Source: an uncultured Bacteroidales bacterium | GTDB taxonomy: Bacteria > Bacteroidota > Bacteroidia > Bacteroidales > Paludibacteraceae | Direction: 5' to 3' | DNA: 64,000 bases | Assembly: GCA_902799555.1 (NCBI GenBank) | Contig: CADCBB010000006.1 | Location: 96,166-160,165, forward strand | Shown: positions 17,016 through 26,829 of the stretch, piece by piece | Layout: each line of letters begins with the position of its first letter | How positions within the stretch are numbered: position 1 is the stretch's first letter | Notes under the pieces: generated by a model | The model's input: only the letters and a program-made list of their open reading frames with translations | The model's database searches: none | What the model was told of the DNA's origin: nothing | Position numbers and translations under genes: made by a program

Positions 17016-19766
17016 TTAATATTCAGATGGTTTGCGACCACAGAGGGCAAAGAACTTACAATGCGGCGGACATTTGCCCTCCTCGCATGGCGGGAAGTCC
17101 GTGGTCGTGAGGATCTCTTTCATCTTCGGCTGCAGGGCTTCCATAAAAGGCGCCTGAATATCCCGGTAGTCATGTACCGTTTGATCGGCTACGTCCAGCG
17201 TGGTCACGATATCGGTCAACTTGCGTCGACAGAAGAAGAGGTGCGGTTCGATGGGTAAGCCGGTCAAGTCCTGCAGCATGACGGCATGGCTATAGAGCAA
17301 GGTCTGCCGCACGTACGCTTTCTCTTCGGCGCTCATCAGATCATCCCAGGTAGCGGACATCTTCTCCGCATGGGTCTTATCGGTATAACCGCCTGATTTA
17401 TAATCCACTACACGCAGCACCTCATTCCCCTCCTGCCCGTAAATATCGAGTCGGTCTATCTTACCGCCGGTGAGGATGGTCCCCACTCCGTCAATGGTGA
17501 CGGGGAAGAGCCGTTCCTGCTCCAGCATATAGACCTGCAAGCCGACCTTGGCGTCCTCGCGGTCCCGCTCCAGGATATTGCGTACATAACCCTTGATAAC
17601 CACATTCTCCGTGGTATGTTCCTCGGGAAGGAATATTCGTTCCTCCTCTTTCTCCATCGCCACATAGGCCGCCATGAGGGCTTCGTTGAGTTGGGTCTCA
17701 TTCGTACGAATCGCCTCGATTTCATCGGGAGAGATACGCGTAGGATGGATATTATCGCAATGCAGGAAATGCGTGTAGATATACTCCATGGCATGATGCA
17801 CGAACGACCCCATGGTGTTGGACTCGAACTGCGTCTCTTTCTCCTCCGGCGCCTTGAGATGCTCCACATACTGATGATAGAAAGAGAGCGGACAGGTGAT
17901 ATAAGTATTGATCGCGCTGGGAGAGAGGCGTTTGGGATTCGTGGACCAGTAGGATATTTTCGGTCTCTCCGGCAAGGCCGTCTGCACAATGCTATTGGCC
18001 TCTTGCAGTTCGACACGCGTGACCTTGAAAGCATCGGAATAGAGGATCTGCATGATAAAACGCGACATGCCCCTACTGCCGCCTATCGTATCGGGTTTAC
18101 CATACATGAGCGTGGTATGACCGGAACGGCTGAGCAAACGGAAGAAGTTATACGCATAGATCGTCGCCTTCTCATCCGAGGTCTGCATATGATAGGCCTT
18201 GCGCAAGTAATACGGGATAAACGAAGCGTCGGCCTGACGTTGCGGCAGGATGCCTTCATCGACGTTGAGAATCAGCAACTTATCAAAGTCCAAGAGACGC
18301 GTCTCCAGCACACCCATCACTTGAATATCCGTCACGGGTTCGCCATGGAAAGGCATGGTCACGCTCTCCATCATGCGCCGCATGAGTAAGCGTATCAGCT
18401 TACGCGTCATCGGGATATCGCCCAGGCCTTGCGCCAACAACAAGCGTATCTGGTTCGCGATCTTACGCACCTGGTATTCGGACTCGAGGATCAACAATTC
18501 TTGCCAAGACATCGATTCTGAATTCTCAGAATTCTCAGAACACTCCGAATACTCCGATTTCTCAAAAACTTCCTTCAATAAATCCTCGATGAAATCGGGA
18601 GAAAGCAACTCATCCGCCTTGCCGTTTTTCTTATCGTAGAGCCATGCCATCGTACGGGCATAGATCGCGGTGTTACGGAGCGGAAAACCTTTGGTGATAT
18701 TGATGGGCTCGGGGGCTTCTTGTCCTGGCAAGGTAATCGCCGGCAAGGCATAGATAACCGGCTCTAACATTGTCTCATCGCTGATAACCACGCCTACTTT
18801 CTGTCCTTTGGCGGTGTAGTTCTCCTGCAACCAACGGTGTACATACTGCGCTTGGGCCTCTTTGGAGACACAGGAGATAACGGTAATGGGTGATGGGTGA
18901 CGGGTGATGGGTGATTGACCGATCGCATTGCCTAAGATCGCGCTATTCTCTTTCGCAAAAGAGAAAGCCTTGGTATTGGTGTCGAAGTTCGCCACATAAT
19001 CCCAATAGAAGAGCGCTTGTCCTTGATCTTTCAAGAGTTGCATCAGTTCGCGCTCTACAGGCAAGAGGTAGTTAAAGCCCACAAAGACGTATGTTCGGCC
19101 GGCTATTTTCTCTTGGATAACCTCACTCTCCCACTCCTCTATCACGGCACGTTGGCGCATACCTGCATAGCCTTTCTGCTCCGCCTGCATCTCGGTTCGG
19201 AGACCCTTATAGAGTTCATAGAGTTGGTGCCACAACACTTCATACTGCGCTTTGATCGAATCGCTATCCACATCCTTTTCTTCCTTCCCGCCATTGATCA
19301 GTGCTCTGAGGCGCTCTTCCACTTCCGGATCCAATTGCCAGGAACTCAGCTCATGCGCCGCGATGGTATTCTCAAAGAAATTCGGCACCTGCTCGGCATG
19401 CATGGACGCATCTACGTTCGTAAAGTCCGCCAACATCTGCCGTCCCCAGCCGTAGAATAGATCCAGCGGCATCAGATCACTCGGATTATTCTGAATACTC
19501 CGATACCTCTTATACAATCTGACGATTGTAAACAACTCGTCTTCTGTATAGAGAGGACTGAGGGTGTCTTGGAGTTGGGTAAGGGTCTGGACTCTCGGCG
19601 CCCATACCGCTTGGGCATTCCGCGCTTTTTGCAGTTGGAGCAGTTCATTCTTCAGCACAAGTCCGGCACGATGAGAAGGCAGCACAAAGGTCGTGCGGCT
19701 TAACTGCTTCCAATCCATCTTGTCCAAGACAGAAAGGGCTACTTGTGCCAAGAAACTATCTTTCAT
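17016..19766 (-). CDS. addB: AddB-like PD-(D/E)XK nuclease subunit of helicase-nuclease
   Basis: 916 aa. The N-terminal half is an inactivated helicase-like region (FVLPSHRAGLVLKNELL). A C-terminal PD-(D/E)XK nuclease is marked by GGKIDRLDIYG, RVVDYKSGG, and a late QTLLYSHAV. The final residues carry CPPHCKFFALC, the partial cysteine cluster of AddB-type Fe-S nucleases (an early Cys near SPSAINTYITCPLSFYHQYV would complete it). With addA upstream it forms the AddAB double-strand-break resection enzyme. The start ATG at 19766 sits inside an octamer repeat array. Two further repeat islands lie in the coding region. Confidence 0.88.
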   Translation of the reverse strand: MKDSFLAQVALSVLDKMDWKQLSRTTFVLPSHRAGLVLKNELLQLQKARNAQAVWAPRVQTLTQLQDTLSPLYTEDELFTIVRLYKRYRSIQNNPSDLMPLDLFYGWGRQMLADFTNVDASMHAEQVPNFFENTIAAHELSSWQLDPEVEERLRALINGGKEEKDVDSDSIKAQYEVLWHQLYELYKGLRTEMQAEQKGYAGMRQRAVIEEWESEVIQEKIAGRTYVFVGFNYLLPVERELMQLLKDQGQALFYWDYVANFDTNTKAFSFAKENSAILGNAIGQSPITRHPSPITVISCVSKEAQAQYVHRWLQENYTAKGQKVGVVISDETMLEPVIYALPAITLPGQEAPEPINITKGFPLRNTAIYARTMAWLYDKKNGKADELLSPDFIEDLLKEVFEKSEYSECSENSENSESMSWQELLILESEYQVRKIANQIRLLLAQGLGDIPMTRKLIRLLMRRMMESVTMPFHGEPVTDIQVMGVLETRLLDFDKLLILNVDEGILPQRQADASFIPYYLRKAYHMQTSDEKATIYAYNFFRLLSRSGHTTLMYGKPDTIGGSRGMSRFIMQILYSDAFKVTRVELQEANSIVQTALPERPKISYWSTNPKRLSPSAINTYITCPLSFYHQYVEHLKAPEEKETQFESNTMGSFVHHAMEYIYTHFLHCDNIHPTRISPDEIEAIRTNETQLNEALMAAYVAMEKEEERIFLPEEHTTENVVIKGYVRNILERDREDAKVGLQVYMLEQERLFPVTIDGVGTILTGGKIDRLDIYGQEGNEVLRVVDYKSGGYTDKTHAEKMSATWDDLMSAEEKAYVRQTLLYSHAVMLQDLTGLPIEPHLFFCRRKLTDIVTTLDVADQTVHDYRDIQAPFMEALQPKMKEILTTTDFPPCEEGKCPPHCKFFALCGRKPSEY
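18520..18564. repeat. Short tandem repeat island, 5 x 9 bp, in addB
   Basis: GAATTCTCA twice, then GAACACTCC, GAATACTCC, GATTTCTCA. Because nine is a multiple of three, it encodes a tripeptide repeat (SEY, SEC, SEN, SEN, SES) in a linker. Confidence 0.9.
18886..18913. repeat. Short tandem repeat island, 4 x 7 bp, in addB
   Basis: ATGGGTG, ATGGGTG, ACGGGTG, ATGGGTG. It encodes SPITRHPSPIT in addB. Confidence 0.9.
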
Positions 19767-19808
19767 TCTTTAATTCCTTCACTCTTTCATTCTTTAACTC
19801 CTTACCTC
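19761..19808. repeat. Short tandem repeat island, 6 x 8 bp, spanning addA stop to addB start
   Basis: TTTCATTC, TTTAATTC, CTTCACTC, TTTCATTC, TTTAACTC, CTTACCTC. The array supplies the addA stop codon, the whole 27-bp spacer and the addB start codon. A related octamer array is at 32265-32304. Confidence 0.9.
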
Positions 19809-22763
19809 CACTAATTTATTCTCTTTGGCAAACCACAGGTATCCGCGAACGGGACTATACCCCATCCTGCGTAAAGCTTGCTTGTATTCACTCACTTGCG
19901 TGATATAATGCTCATTCCAATTGCCAAACTTATAATCGAGCACGACGGCTTCATTCGTCAAGGGATTGACCATGACGCGGTCCGGCCGCAGTTCGCGTTC
20001 ATCGATAAAAATCGCCTCCTCCAGACGTAGTTCAAAGGGCGCGGTGAACCATTCCCGCATCTCAGGAATGCCTTCCCAAGCTTTAGAGATCAAGGTTCGT
20101 ATCTCTTCCCGCTGCGCTTTATCGCGTATCTCGCCGCGGGTCTCGAATTGGTCTAAGACCTGATCCAACTCCTCGGCCTTGCGGATGTTCGCAAAGATCT
20201 CATGGCATAGCGTACCTTCCTCCATCCGCGCCACACGCCGATAGGCCTCTTCCCCGTTCTCCGTATAGAGCGCGCCCTCTTGCGATTGCACGAAACGCAC
20301 CTGATCGCTATTGGCCCAGAGTTCGGCGGATTCGATTGTTGATTGTTGATTGTTGATTGTTGATTTAACCACCGGCGTACCGGCTTCGTATTCCTCGCCG
20401 AAACAATCCATGAGGTATTTGCCCACATGATTGCATGCCCCGCGTTTGCCGTCCTTATTGACCGAATAAGCGGTATAGACGAAGAGGTTATCCTCCGCGC
20501 GTGTGAGCGCCACATAGAGCATGTTGAGATTATCGATCCGCATGTTGGTCAGCTCATCGGCATAGGCAGCGCTATAATCGGACTCCGCCATCTCAGCCCC
20601 AAAGGGTACCGGCACAAAATCGCCGGTTTCATCGACCTTTTTCGACACCTCACACCATACTTTGGGTTTATGTCGTCCATCCTCCCGCTCCCACAACGCA
20701 AACGGCACAAACAAGGTTTGCGATTGTAAGCCCTTGCTGGCATGAATGGTCATGATCTGAATGGCATTGGAGGAGGTGACGGGAATAGGCTTGGCATGCA
20801 AGGTCTCATCCCAATAGGCGATAAACTGCTCCATATCACTGCCGTACGCGCCCACATACTCGCGTGTGCGGTCCAATAAGGCGTTGACGTAGGCGGTCTC
20901 CGTACCGGTATAACGGCCCTCAGCATCGGTCAGCAGGATACGTACCAGCTCGCATATCGCTTCATAGAGCGGTGTCTTATCGGTCAAAGCGGCATCAATT
21001 TGCTCGATGACATCGGGAGAATCCAGCGTTTGAAGGATGAAATGCTTGGCGATATCGTCGCCGTGCACCCGATAACGCAAGGCGGCGATGATGCGTTGCA
21101 CATCGGTGGAGGCCTCCAGCATAAAACTATCGGCACTCACGATCGGCAGGTCAGTCATCTCGCATAGCATAGCCGCTTCTTTCTTCTCCCGAACGAGGAT
21201 CATAATGTCCGATGGATTCGTGCCTTTTTGCAGCAATTTGTCGATCTGCTCGAACATCCGCTGCGCCAAGTCTTCTTTCTTGGCATTGGCGATCGCCTCA
21301 AAATGCACATATCCGCCGGCCTTCTTATCGGCCTGATAGAACTGAGCGATACACTCGGGTTGATAGCCTTCGCTGTAGATACGCGCCGTCAGTTCATCGC
21401 CATGCTGCACGACATGATCAAAGAGGGTCAAATTGAACCGTACGACCTCTTCGCTGCTTCGGAAATTACGGATAAGCGGCATCACTTGGTCACTTTTCAG
21501 CTCGTCCATGATATGCCAATTGCCGTTTCGCCAACGATAGATCGATTGCTTGATATCGCCTACGATGAGTAAGGTATTTCCGGCACTCGCCAGGACGTCG
21601 CGCAACAGTTGCTCGATCACGGACCATTGCAGTTGACTCGTATCCTGGAACTCATCGATCAGCACATGATGGAAGCGGATGCCGGCTTTCTCTAAGATAA
21701 AATCGGCATCGCCGGTATGGAGCGCCTTGGTCAAGGTACTGGCCGTACGCGCCAGAAGAGCACAGTTCGCTTCCGCGAGATTACGTTGGATGAGGGCCTG
21801 CAAAGAGGACATGAGCTCCATATCCCTGCTGAAACGGATCGTCAGTTGAAGCGTGTTGTAGCGCGGACGTATCTGATCCGCCAATGCCGAAGCACGCGCC
21901 ATCTCATCTGCATTGCAGTATTTGTCTGCCACGCCGCGAAAACGGTCCTTAGCCGAAATCTTATCCGGCGCCTCTACCGATCGTTTGAGCCGATCGTACG
22001 CTGCCTTAGTATACCGGTTATACGCCTCAGGTTGACAAGTACGTAGGATATTCTTCAGTTCGGCTAACTGCTCATCGTTCGTCCACTGTTGTTCGATCGC
22101 TTCGCGCCTACGGGCAATCGCTTGGGCATCAAAGAGGATCTTCCCGTCCGCATCGAGCATCTGCACCGATTCGTTGTATAACTCATAAGCCAACTCACAC
22201 AAGCTCTGCCGCACATCCCAATGGCTCTCCTGATCCAACTTCAGCAACATATAATCCTCGAGTATCGCCCGGTCCGCCTCGGTCAGTTCGGTAGCTAACA
22301 ACTGCTCCACCGCCTCTTGGATCACCTGCTTCACGTCCAGTTCGACATGCAAGCCTGCGTCCATATGCAAGATTCCTGCCAAACCGCCTAAGAGCGTCTG
22401 CAGGAAGGAGTCGATCGTCTGCACTTGGACGTTATCGTAGTCCAGCAACATCTTATGGAAACAAGTCTCAGCCCGTTGTCGGAGCAAGGCCTCATCAGCC
22501 TGTCCGTCACGGATCATGAATCGACGGGCATAGCTTAGAAATGCCTGTTCCTTCCCCTGCGAGATCGCATAGAGGTAAGCCAAGATGCGCTCACTCATCT
22601 CAGCCGTCGCTTTGTTGGTAAACGTGATCGCCAAAATCGAACGATAATCCTCGCCCGATAACAACAACCCTACGTAATAGGCAGCCAAGGTATAGGTCTT
22701 ACCTGTACCGGCGGAAGCCTTACAAAGCGTCACAGGATGATGTATGTCCACCAATGAATCCAT
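19794..22763 (-). CDS. addA: AddA-like UvrD-family helicase-nuclease subunit
   Basis: 989 aa. Superfamily 1 helicase motifs are in order: Walker A ([15 protein letters not shown]) at residue 14, [11 protein letters not shown] (Ia), [14 protein letters not shown] (II), [14 protein letters not shown] (III), [12 protein letters not shown] (V) and [14 protein letters not shown] (VI). A RecB-type nuclease domain closes the protein ([17 protein letters not shown]). It unwinds and resects double-strand ends together with AddB. The transcript is nearly leaderless: the -7 box ends 9 nt before the ATG. Confidence 0.92.
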   Translation of the reverse strand: MDSLVDIHHPVTLCKASAGTGKTYTLAAYYVGLLLSGEDYRSILAITFTNKATAEMSERILAYLYAISQGKEQAFLSYARRFMIRDGQADEALLRQRAETCFHKMLLDYDNVQVQTIDSFLQTLLGGLAGILHMDAGLHVELDVKQVIQEAVEQLLATELTEADRAILEDYMLLKLDQESHWDVRQSLCELAYELYNESVQMLDADGKILFDAQAIARRREAIEQQWTNDEQLAELKNILRTCQPEAYNRYTKAAYDRLKRSVEAPDKISAKDRFRGVADKYCNADEMARASALADQIRPRYNTLQLTIRFSRDMELMSSLQALIQRNLAEANCALLARTASTLTKALHTGDADFILEKAGIRFHHVLIDEFQDTSQLQWSVIEQLLRDVLASAGNTLLIVGDIKQSIYRWRNGNWHIMDELKSDQVMPLIRNFRSSEEVVRFNLTLFDHVVQHGDELTARIYSEGYQPECIAQFYQADKKAGGYVHFEAIANAKKEDLAQRMFEQIDKLLQKGTNPSDIMILVREKKEAAMLCEMTDLPIVSADSFMLEASTDVQRIIAALRYRVHGDDIAKHFILQTLDSPDVIEQIDAALTDKTPLYEAICELVRILLTDAEGRYTGTETAYVNALLDRTREYVGAYGSDMEQFIAYWDETLHAKPIPVTSSNAIQIMTIHASKGLQSQTLFVPFALWEREDGRHKPKVWCEVSKKVDETGDFVPVPFGAEMAESDYSAAYADELTNMRIDNLNMLYVALTRAEDNLFVYTAYSVNKDGKRGACNHVGKYLMDCFGEEYEAGTPVVKSTINNQQSTIESAELWANSDQVRFVQSQEGALYTENGEEAYRRVARMEEGTLCHEIFANIRKAEELDQVLDQFETRGEIRDKAQREEIRTLISKAWEGIPEMREWFTAPFELRLEEAIFIDERELRPDRVMVNPLTNEAVVLDYKFGNWNEHYITQVSEYKQALRRMGYSPVRGYLWFAKENKLVEVRS
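20334..20367. repeat. Short tandem repeat island, 4 perfect GATTGTT heptamers plus one partial, in addA
   Basis: GATTGTT four times then GATTTAA. On the minus strand it encodes [13 protein letters not shown], a polar insert between helicase motif VI and the nuclease domain. Confidence 0.92.
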
Positions 22764-22771
22764 TTTCGGTG

Positions 22772-22803
22772 CAAAGTTACGGAAAAAAATTCAATTAAAC
22801 AAA
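22772..22803 (-). promoter_or_regulatory. addA promoter
   Basis: Minus strand TTTG (22803-22800), 20 nt, TAACTTTG (22779-22772). The expected transcription start is within a few bases of the ATG at 22763. Confidence 0.8.
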
Positions 22804-22839
22804 TAGAACCTATATTTTTTTCAAAAAATCCACTCAAAA

Positions 22840-22871
22840 TTTGCATATATGCAATTTTTGTTGTACCTTTG
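22840..22871 (+). promoter_or_regulatory. glyA promoter with TTTGCATATATGCAA dyad at -33
   Basis: TTTG at 22840-22843, a 20-nt spacer, TACCTTTG at 22864-22871. The -33 box opens a TTGCATATATGCAA palindrome. The approximately 37-bp block from here to GCAGC is almost identical to the fbp promoter at 34642-34673. Confidence 0.88.
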
Positions 22872-22895
22872 CAGCACCAATTAAATCATATAAAT

Positions 22896-24176
22896 ATGAA
22901 TCGAGACACAGAGATTTTTGACATCATCCGCCGCGAGCGGGAGCGTCAGACCAAGGGCATTGAGTTGATTGCCAGTGAGAATTTCGTGAGCGACCAGGTG
23001 ATGGAGGCCATGGGCAGTGTGCTGACCAATAAGTACGCAGAGGGTTATCCCGGTCATCGTTATTACGGAGGCTGCGAAGTAGTGGATATTGCGGAGAATA
23101 TTGCCCGGGAGCGTCTCAAAAAGTTGTATGATGCCGAATATGTGAATGTACAGCCGCACTCGGGCGCACAGGCGAACATGGCCGTTTTCATGGCATGTCT
23201 CAAGGCCGGCGATACATTCATGGGTCTTAATCTCAGTCATGGCGGACACCTTAGTCACGGTTCGGCCGTTAACTTCAGCGGTTTGATGTTCAACGCCATC
23301 GGTTATGATCTGGATGAGGCGACCGGTCGCGTGGACTATGACGATCTGGAGCGCAAGGCACGGGAGCATAAGCCGAAGTTGATCATCGCAGGTGCGAGTG
23401 CGTACAGCCGTGAATGGGATTACGCGCGTATCCGCCGCGTGGCCGATGAGATAGGTGCGATCTTCATGGTAGATATGGCCCATCCGGCAGGACTCATTGC
23501 AGCAGGCCTTTTGGACAACCCGCTCAAGTACGCGCATATCGTTACTTCGACCACGCATAAGACCCTCCGCGGTCCGCGTGGAGGCGTTATCCTGATGGGT
23601 AAAGATTTTGATAATCCTTGGGGTAAAACCACGCCGAAGGGTGAGATCAAGAAGATGAGCGCCCTACTCGACTCTGCGGTCTTCCCGGGTACGCAAGGCG
23701 GCCCGTTGGAGCACGTGATCGCAGCCAAAGCCGTTGCTTTCGGCGAGGCGCTTACCGAAGATTTCAAGGTATACCAGCAGCAAGTAAAGAAGAACGCGGC
23801 TGTGATGGCGCAAGCGTTTATGGATAAGGGCTACAAGGTGATCTCCGGCGGTACGGATAACCACTCTATGCTGATTGACCTGCGCACCAAATATCCGGAT
23901 TTGACCGGTAAGGTAGCCGAACAAGCGTTGGTAAGCGCCGACATCACGACGAACAAGAATATGGTGCCGTTCGACAGCCGAAGTGCTTTTCAAACCTCTG
24001 GTTTGCGTTTCGGAACGCCGGCTATTACGACCCGTGGTCTGAAGGAAGACAAGATGCCGTGGATCGTGGAACTCATCGACCGCGTGCTGATCGATCCGAC
24101 CAGCGAAGCGGTCATTGCTGCCGTACGCGCCGAGGTGAACAAAGAGATGAACCAACATCCGCTCTTTGCATGGTAA
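22896..24176 (+). CDS. glyA: Serine hydroxymethyltransferase
   Basis: 426 aa from the ATG at 22896 ([18 protein letters not shown]). The upstream TTG frame starts inside the promoter. Signatures are [47 protein letters not shown], the PLP-lysine segment [15 protein letters not shown], and [23 protein letters not shown]. It interconverts serine and glycine with tetrahydrofolate in the cytoplasm. It is a single-gene unit ended by a strong terminator. Its TAA stop is the first part of a GTGAAAA repeat array. Confidence 0.98.
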   Translation: MNRDTEIFDIIRRERERQTKGIELIASENFVSDQVMEAMGSVLTNKYAEGYPGHRYYGGCEVVDIAENIARERLKKLYDAEYVNVQPHSGAQANMAVFMACLKAGDTFMGLNLSHGGHLSHGSAVNFSGLMFNAIGYDLDEATGRVDYDDLERKAREHKPKLIIAGASAYSREWDYARIRRVADEIGAIFMVDMAHPAGLIAAGLLDNPLKYAHIVTSTTHKTLRGPRGGVILMGKDFDNPWGKTTPKGEIKKMSALLDSAVFPGTQGGPLEHVIAAKAVAFGEALTEDFKVYQQQVKKNAAVMAQAFMDKGYKVISGGTDNHSMLIDLRTKYPDLTGKVAEQALVSADITTNKNMVPFDSRSAFQTSGLRFGTPAITTRGLKEDKMPWIVELIDRVLIDPTSEAVIAAVRAEVNKEMNQHPLFAW

Positions 24177-24206
24177 AGTGAAAAGTGAAAAGTGAAAAGT
24201 GAAAGT
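24175..24206. repeat. Short tandem repeat island, 4 x AAAGTGA, after glyA stop
   Basis: Four perfect AAAGTGA heptamers begin within the TAA stop codon of glyA and run up to the terminator stem. The island is almost the exact reverse complement of the TTTCACT island at 13215-13242. Confidence 0.92.
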
Positions 24207-24240
24207 AAAAAAAAGTGTCCTACGCAGGACACTTTTTTGT
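24207..24240. terminator. Bidirectional intrinsic terminator between glyA and araC-type gene
   Basis: An A-run, AAAGTGTCCT, loop ACGC, AGGACACTTT, then a T-run. The A-run on one side and T-run on the other make it functional for glyA (plus) and the convergent regulator (minus). Confidence 0.92.
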
Positions 24241-24251
24241 TATTCTTCAGC

Positions 24252-25127
24252 CTATTCTTTCGCTTTCTTATTCTTACGGAACTTATTGGGCGAAACACCC
24301 AAGTGTTTCTTGGTGTACTGGCAGAAGAAGCTGGCATTGGGGAACTCCATCAAACGGGCTATCTCGCGGATCGGCATGGTCGTATCCTCCAGCAGATGCT
24401 TCAACTCCGAAACCGTCACGTCTGCGATCCATTCGCCAGCCGACTTATCGCTCATCTCCTTGCATATCTCCGACAAGTACTTCGGCGTGATACCCATCTG
24501 CTTGGCGAACCACTGCACCTCACGCTCATGCGGATGTTGCTGCAGCAGGCGGATGAACTCATAGAAGATATAATCGCTATGGTTCACCGATTGACGACGC
24601 GGTGCGTTGGCCGGAAGACTATCGGCTAACTTATCCAAATAATTGAGCATCTCCATGGTGGCTGCACGGGCCACATACATCATGATCTGCTTGCGGAACG
24701 GCGTCATATTATCCTCCAACTGCAACTTCAGCATTTCGAAATACGCATTATAGAATTCGATGCTCTTCTTATTAATCGGGAAGATCGGATTCTCCTTCAC
24801 ATATTCCTGCTTCGACCACCAATTCGGCTCTACGCGCATATGGTCGTACATGATCTGCGAAAAGATCTCGGCATCTACCGTCACCTGCTTGAACGCAAAA
24901 TCAGGCGACATCTCGTACGGGCCCAACTTGTAATTATGATCCGGAATACGAACGAAAAGATCGTTCTCATGGATACGAATCATCGCGTCATGGTAATACA
25001 CATCGATGTACCCGGCGGTGCAAAGCAACACGGTCATCGTATTCGATGCTGTGGAACGGTTCTCACGGCACTGACGGAAACCTTCAATTTCGTCCGTCAA
25101 AAAGATAGAGTCAGTAAATAAAATCAT
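24252..25127 (-). CDS. AraC-family transcriptional regulator
   Basis: 291 aa. The C-terminal 100 residues form a double helix-turn-helix of the AraC/XylS type (MGITPKYLSEICKEMSDKSA; MPIREIARLMEFPNASFFCQ; KHLGVSPNKFRK). The N-terminal 180 residues are a cupin-like effector region without a recognised ligand motif. It is divergent from the DUF4837-pnuC pair, with a back-to-back promoter region of 134 bp. It may control that pair or itself, which is inference from position only. Confidence 0.9.
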   Translation of the reverse strand: MILFTDSIFLTDEIEGFRQCRENRSTASNTMTVLLCTAGYIDVYYHDAMIRIHENDLFVRIPDHNYKLGPYEMSPDFAFKQVTVDAEIFSQIMYDHMRVEPNWWSKQEYVKENPIFPINKKSIEFYNAYFEMLKLQLEDNMTPFRKQIMMYVARAATMEMLNYLDKLADSLPANAPRRQSVNHSDYIFYEFIRLLQQHPHEREVQWFAKQMGITPKYLSEICKEMSDKSAGEWIADVTVSELKHLLEDTTMPIREIARLMEFPNASFFCQYTKKHLGVSPNKFRKNKKAKE

Positions 25128-25161
25128 ACTCTTGTTGGGTATTTTGGTATTAAATCTGCGG

Positions 25162-25193
25162 CAAAATTAATGAATTTTTCTTATATATGCAAA
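25162..25193 (-). promoter_or_regulatory. Promoter of the AraC-type regulator
   Basis: Minus strand TTTG (25193-25190), 20 nt, TAATTTTG (25169-25162). The -33 region reads TTTGCATATATAAG, close to the glyA and fbp dyads. Confidence 0.85.
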
Positions 25194-25210
25194 TTTTTTA
25201 GACGATTTTC

Positions 25211-25241
25211 TTGCAAAATTCATAAAAAAGGTGTAATTTTG
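25211..25241 (+). promoter_or_regulatory. Promoter of DUF4837-pnuC
   Basis: TTG at 25211-25213, 20 nt, TAATTTTG at 25234-25241; the ATG is at 25262. Confidence 0.82.
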
Positions 25242-25261
25242 TACGCAAAATCTATTGGAAC

Positions 25262-26260
25262 ATGAAAAAAATCTATTTTTTAGTGCTTTCCGCACTTACG
25301 CTGCTCAGTTGCAGCAATGATCGTTTGCTTACTTCGGCAACGGGTTCTATCTATGAGTGTCTGATTGTCAGCAATGCGGCTGTGAAGAATGCCGTGTGTG
25401 AGACGATGGGCGCCGATATGTACGGTCTGCCGCAGATGGAAGCGACATTCACCGTGACGCATGTGCCGACCGGTCAATTCGATGACCTATTCAAATCGAC
25501 CCGTAACATCCTGTTGGTCGATATCGACGAACATAAATACACGATGGTGAAGGCGAACCGGTCCCGCGATGTATGGTCCAAGCCGCAAGCGGTGATCCGT
25601 ATTCAGGCGCCGAGCGATGAAGCATTCCTCGATTATTGGCAGCAGAACGGCGACGTGATCCGGGAGTGGTTCGTTCGTGAGGAATTAGCCCGTCAACTCC
25701 GTTTCTATCGCGCGAATACGAATAAGGACGCGCGTGCGCGTCTGAACAAGCAAGGCTACGACCTCCTTATCCCGGAAGACTATATGCTCATCCTGGATAC
25801 CATGCTAAATGACGTACCTGTGCTCTGGTGCTGCAATAACAAAGGTCCGATGCGCAAGGATATTCTTGTCTATAGCTATCCCTACACCGCCCAGGAGCAG
25901 TTCAGCAACGAAGCCATCATCGCTATGCGTAATACCGTAGTGGGGCAACTCGTCTCAGCGCAAGTGCCTGGTAGTCATATGGGTACGGAATACAAACATT
26001 TCCCACCGGTAAGCCGTCAGGTGTCGGCGCTGCGCGATACCGTAGGCGGATTCTATGCGGTAGAGACACGCGGTTTATGGAAGATGCTGGACGGAGAAGC
26101 GATGGGCGGTCCGTTCGTTAGTCTGACCCGCCTAGACCAAGTGAACGGTCGTGTGGTGACGGCAGAGACTTTCCTCTATGCGCCGGGACAAAAGAAACGC
26201 AATGCTACGCGTCAATCGGAAGCGATCCTCTATTCGCTCCAAATGCCGAATGAAAGGTGA
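25262..26260 (+). CDS. DUF4837 family lipoprotein
   Basis: 332 aa. It has a lipoprotein signal peptide (MKKIYFLVLSALTLLSCSND; lipobox LLSC, Cys at 17). The mature region begins with SATGSIYECLIVSNA and continues with GLPQMEATFTVTHVP, matching DUF4837 envelope proteins of Bacteroidota. No catalytic motif is visible and the family has no established function. It is translationally coupled to the following pnuC-like gene through a GTGA overlap. Confidence 0.82.
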   Translation: MKKIYFLVLSALTLLSCSNDRLLTSATGSIYECLIVSNAAVKNAVCETMGADMYGLPQMEATFTVTHVPTGQFDDLFKSTRNILLVDIDEHKYTMVKANRSRDVWSKPQAVIRIQAPSDEAFLDYWQQNGDVIREWFVREELARQLRFYRANTNKDARARLNKQGYDLLIPEDYMLILDTMLNDVPVLWCCNNKGPMRKDILVYSYPYTAQEQFSNEAIIAMRNTVVGQLVSAQVPGSHMGTEYKHFPPVSRQVSALRDTVGGFYAVETRGLWKMLDGEAMGGPFVSLTRLDQVNGRVVTAETFLYAPGQKKRNATRQSEAILYSLQMPNER

Positions 26261-26829
26261 GTTGGACGCAGGATAGCATATTATCACTAATCAGTTGTTG
26301 TCTGGGTATCTGTTCCGTCGTGCTAGCTTCGCGGCGGAACATCCTCACTTTCGCCTTCGGTTTTGCCCAGGTGCTGACCTACACCTATCTCTGTTGGACC
26401 CAACGGTTCTACGCGGAAATCGCTCTCAATGCTTACTATTTCGGCACGATGATCTACGGCGTTTATGTCTGGCGTCAGCGCTTAAAAGAGGAAAGCGGCA
26501 AGATGAAAGTGGAGCCACGCAGCCTTAGACCTATCGTCATAGGCCTGATCGTCGTCACGACCCTCATCGGTTCATGGCTTGTCGGATGGGCATTGGCGAC
26601 GTGGACGGACGATACCCAGCCTTATTTGGACGCCTATACGACAGTACCTGCACTCGTAGCGCAGGTACTGATGATTCTCGTCTATCGCGAGCATTGGTTT
26701 CTTTGGCTCGCGGTGGATATCCTGTGCGTCATCCTTTGGGTGCGCGCAGGGGATTATTTTATGGTGACGCAGTATGCGATTTGGTGCGCTAACTGCGTGT
26801 ACGGCATTATCTCTTGGAGGAAGGCTTGA
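26257..26829 (+). CDS. pnuC: PnuC-family nicotinamide riboside/vitamin transporter
   Basis: 190 aa from a GTG start overlapping the previous stop by 4 nt. It has seven or so membrane segments with the PnuC signatures WLAVDILCVILWV, YFMVTQYAIWCANCVYGI and NILTFAFGFAQVLTYTYL. It transports nicotinamide riboside, or thiamine or riboflavin precursors in related types. No TPP or FMN riboswitch is present upstream, so vitamin specificity is open. The 3' end overlaps the convergent Ig-like lipoprotein gene by 23 nt. Confidence 0.85.
   Translation: MSWTQDSILSLISCCLGICSVVLASRRNILTFAFGFAQVLTYTYLCWTQRFYAEIALNAYYFGTMIYGVYVWRQRLKEESGKMKVEPRSLRPIVIGLIVVTTLIGSWLVGWALATWTDDTQPYLDAYTTVPALVAQVLMILVYREHWFLWLAVDILCVILWVRAGDYFMVTQYAIWCANCVYGIISWRKA

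Noticed and set aside
25128-25261. TPP, FMN or NAD riboswitch ahead of the pnuC operon
   Set aside because: The 134-bp spacer is fully used by two divergent promoters, is AT-rich and lacks riboswitch core motifs.
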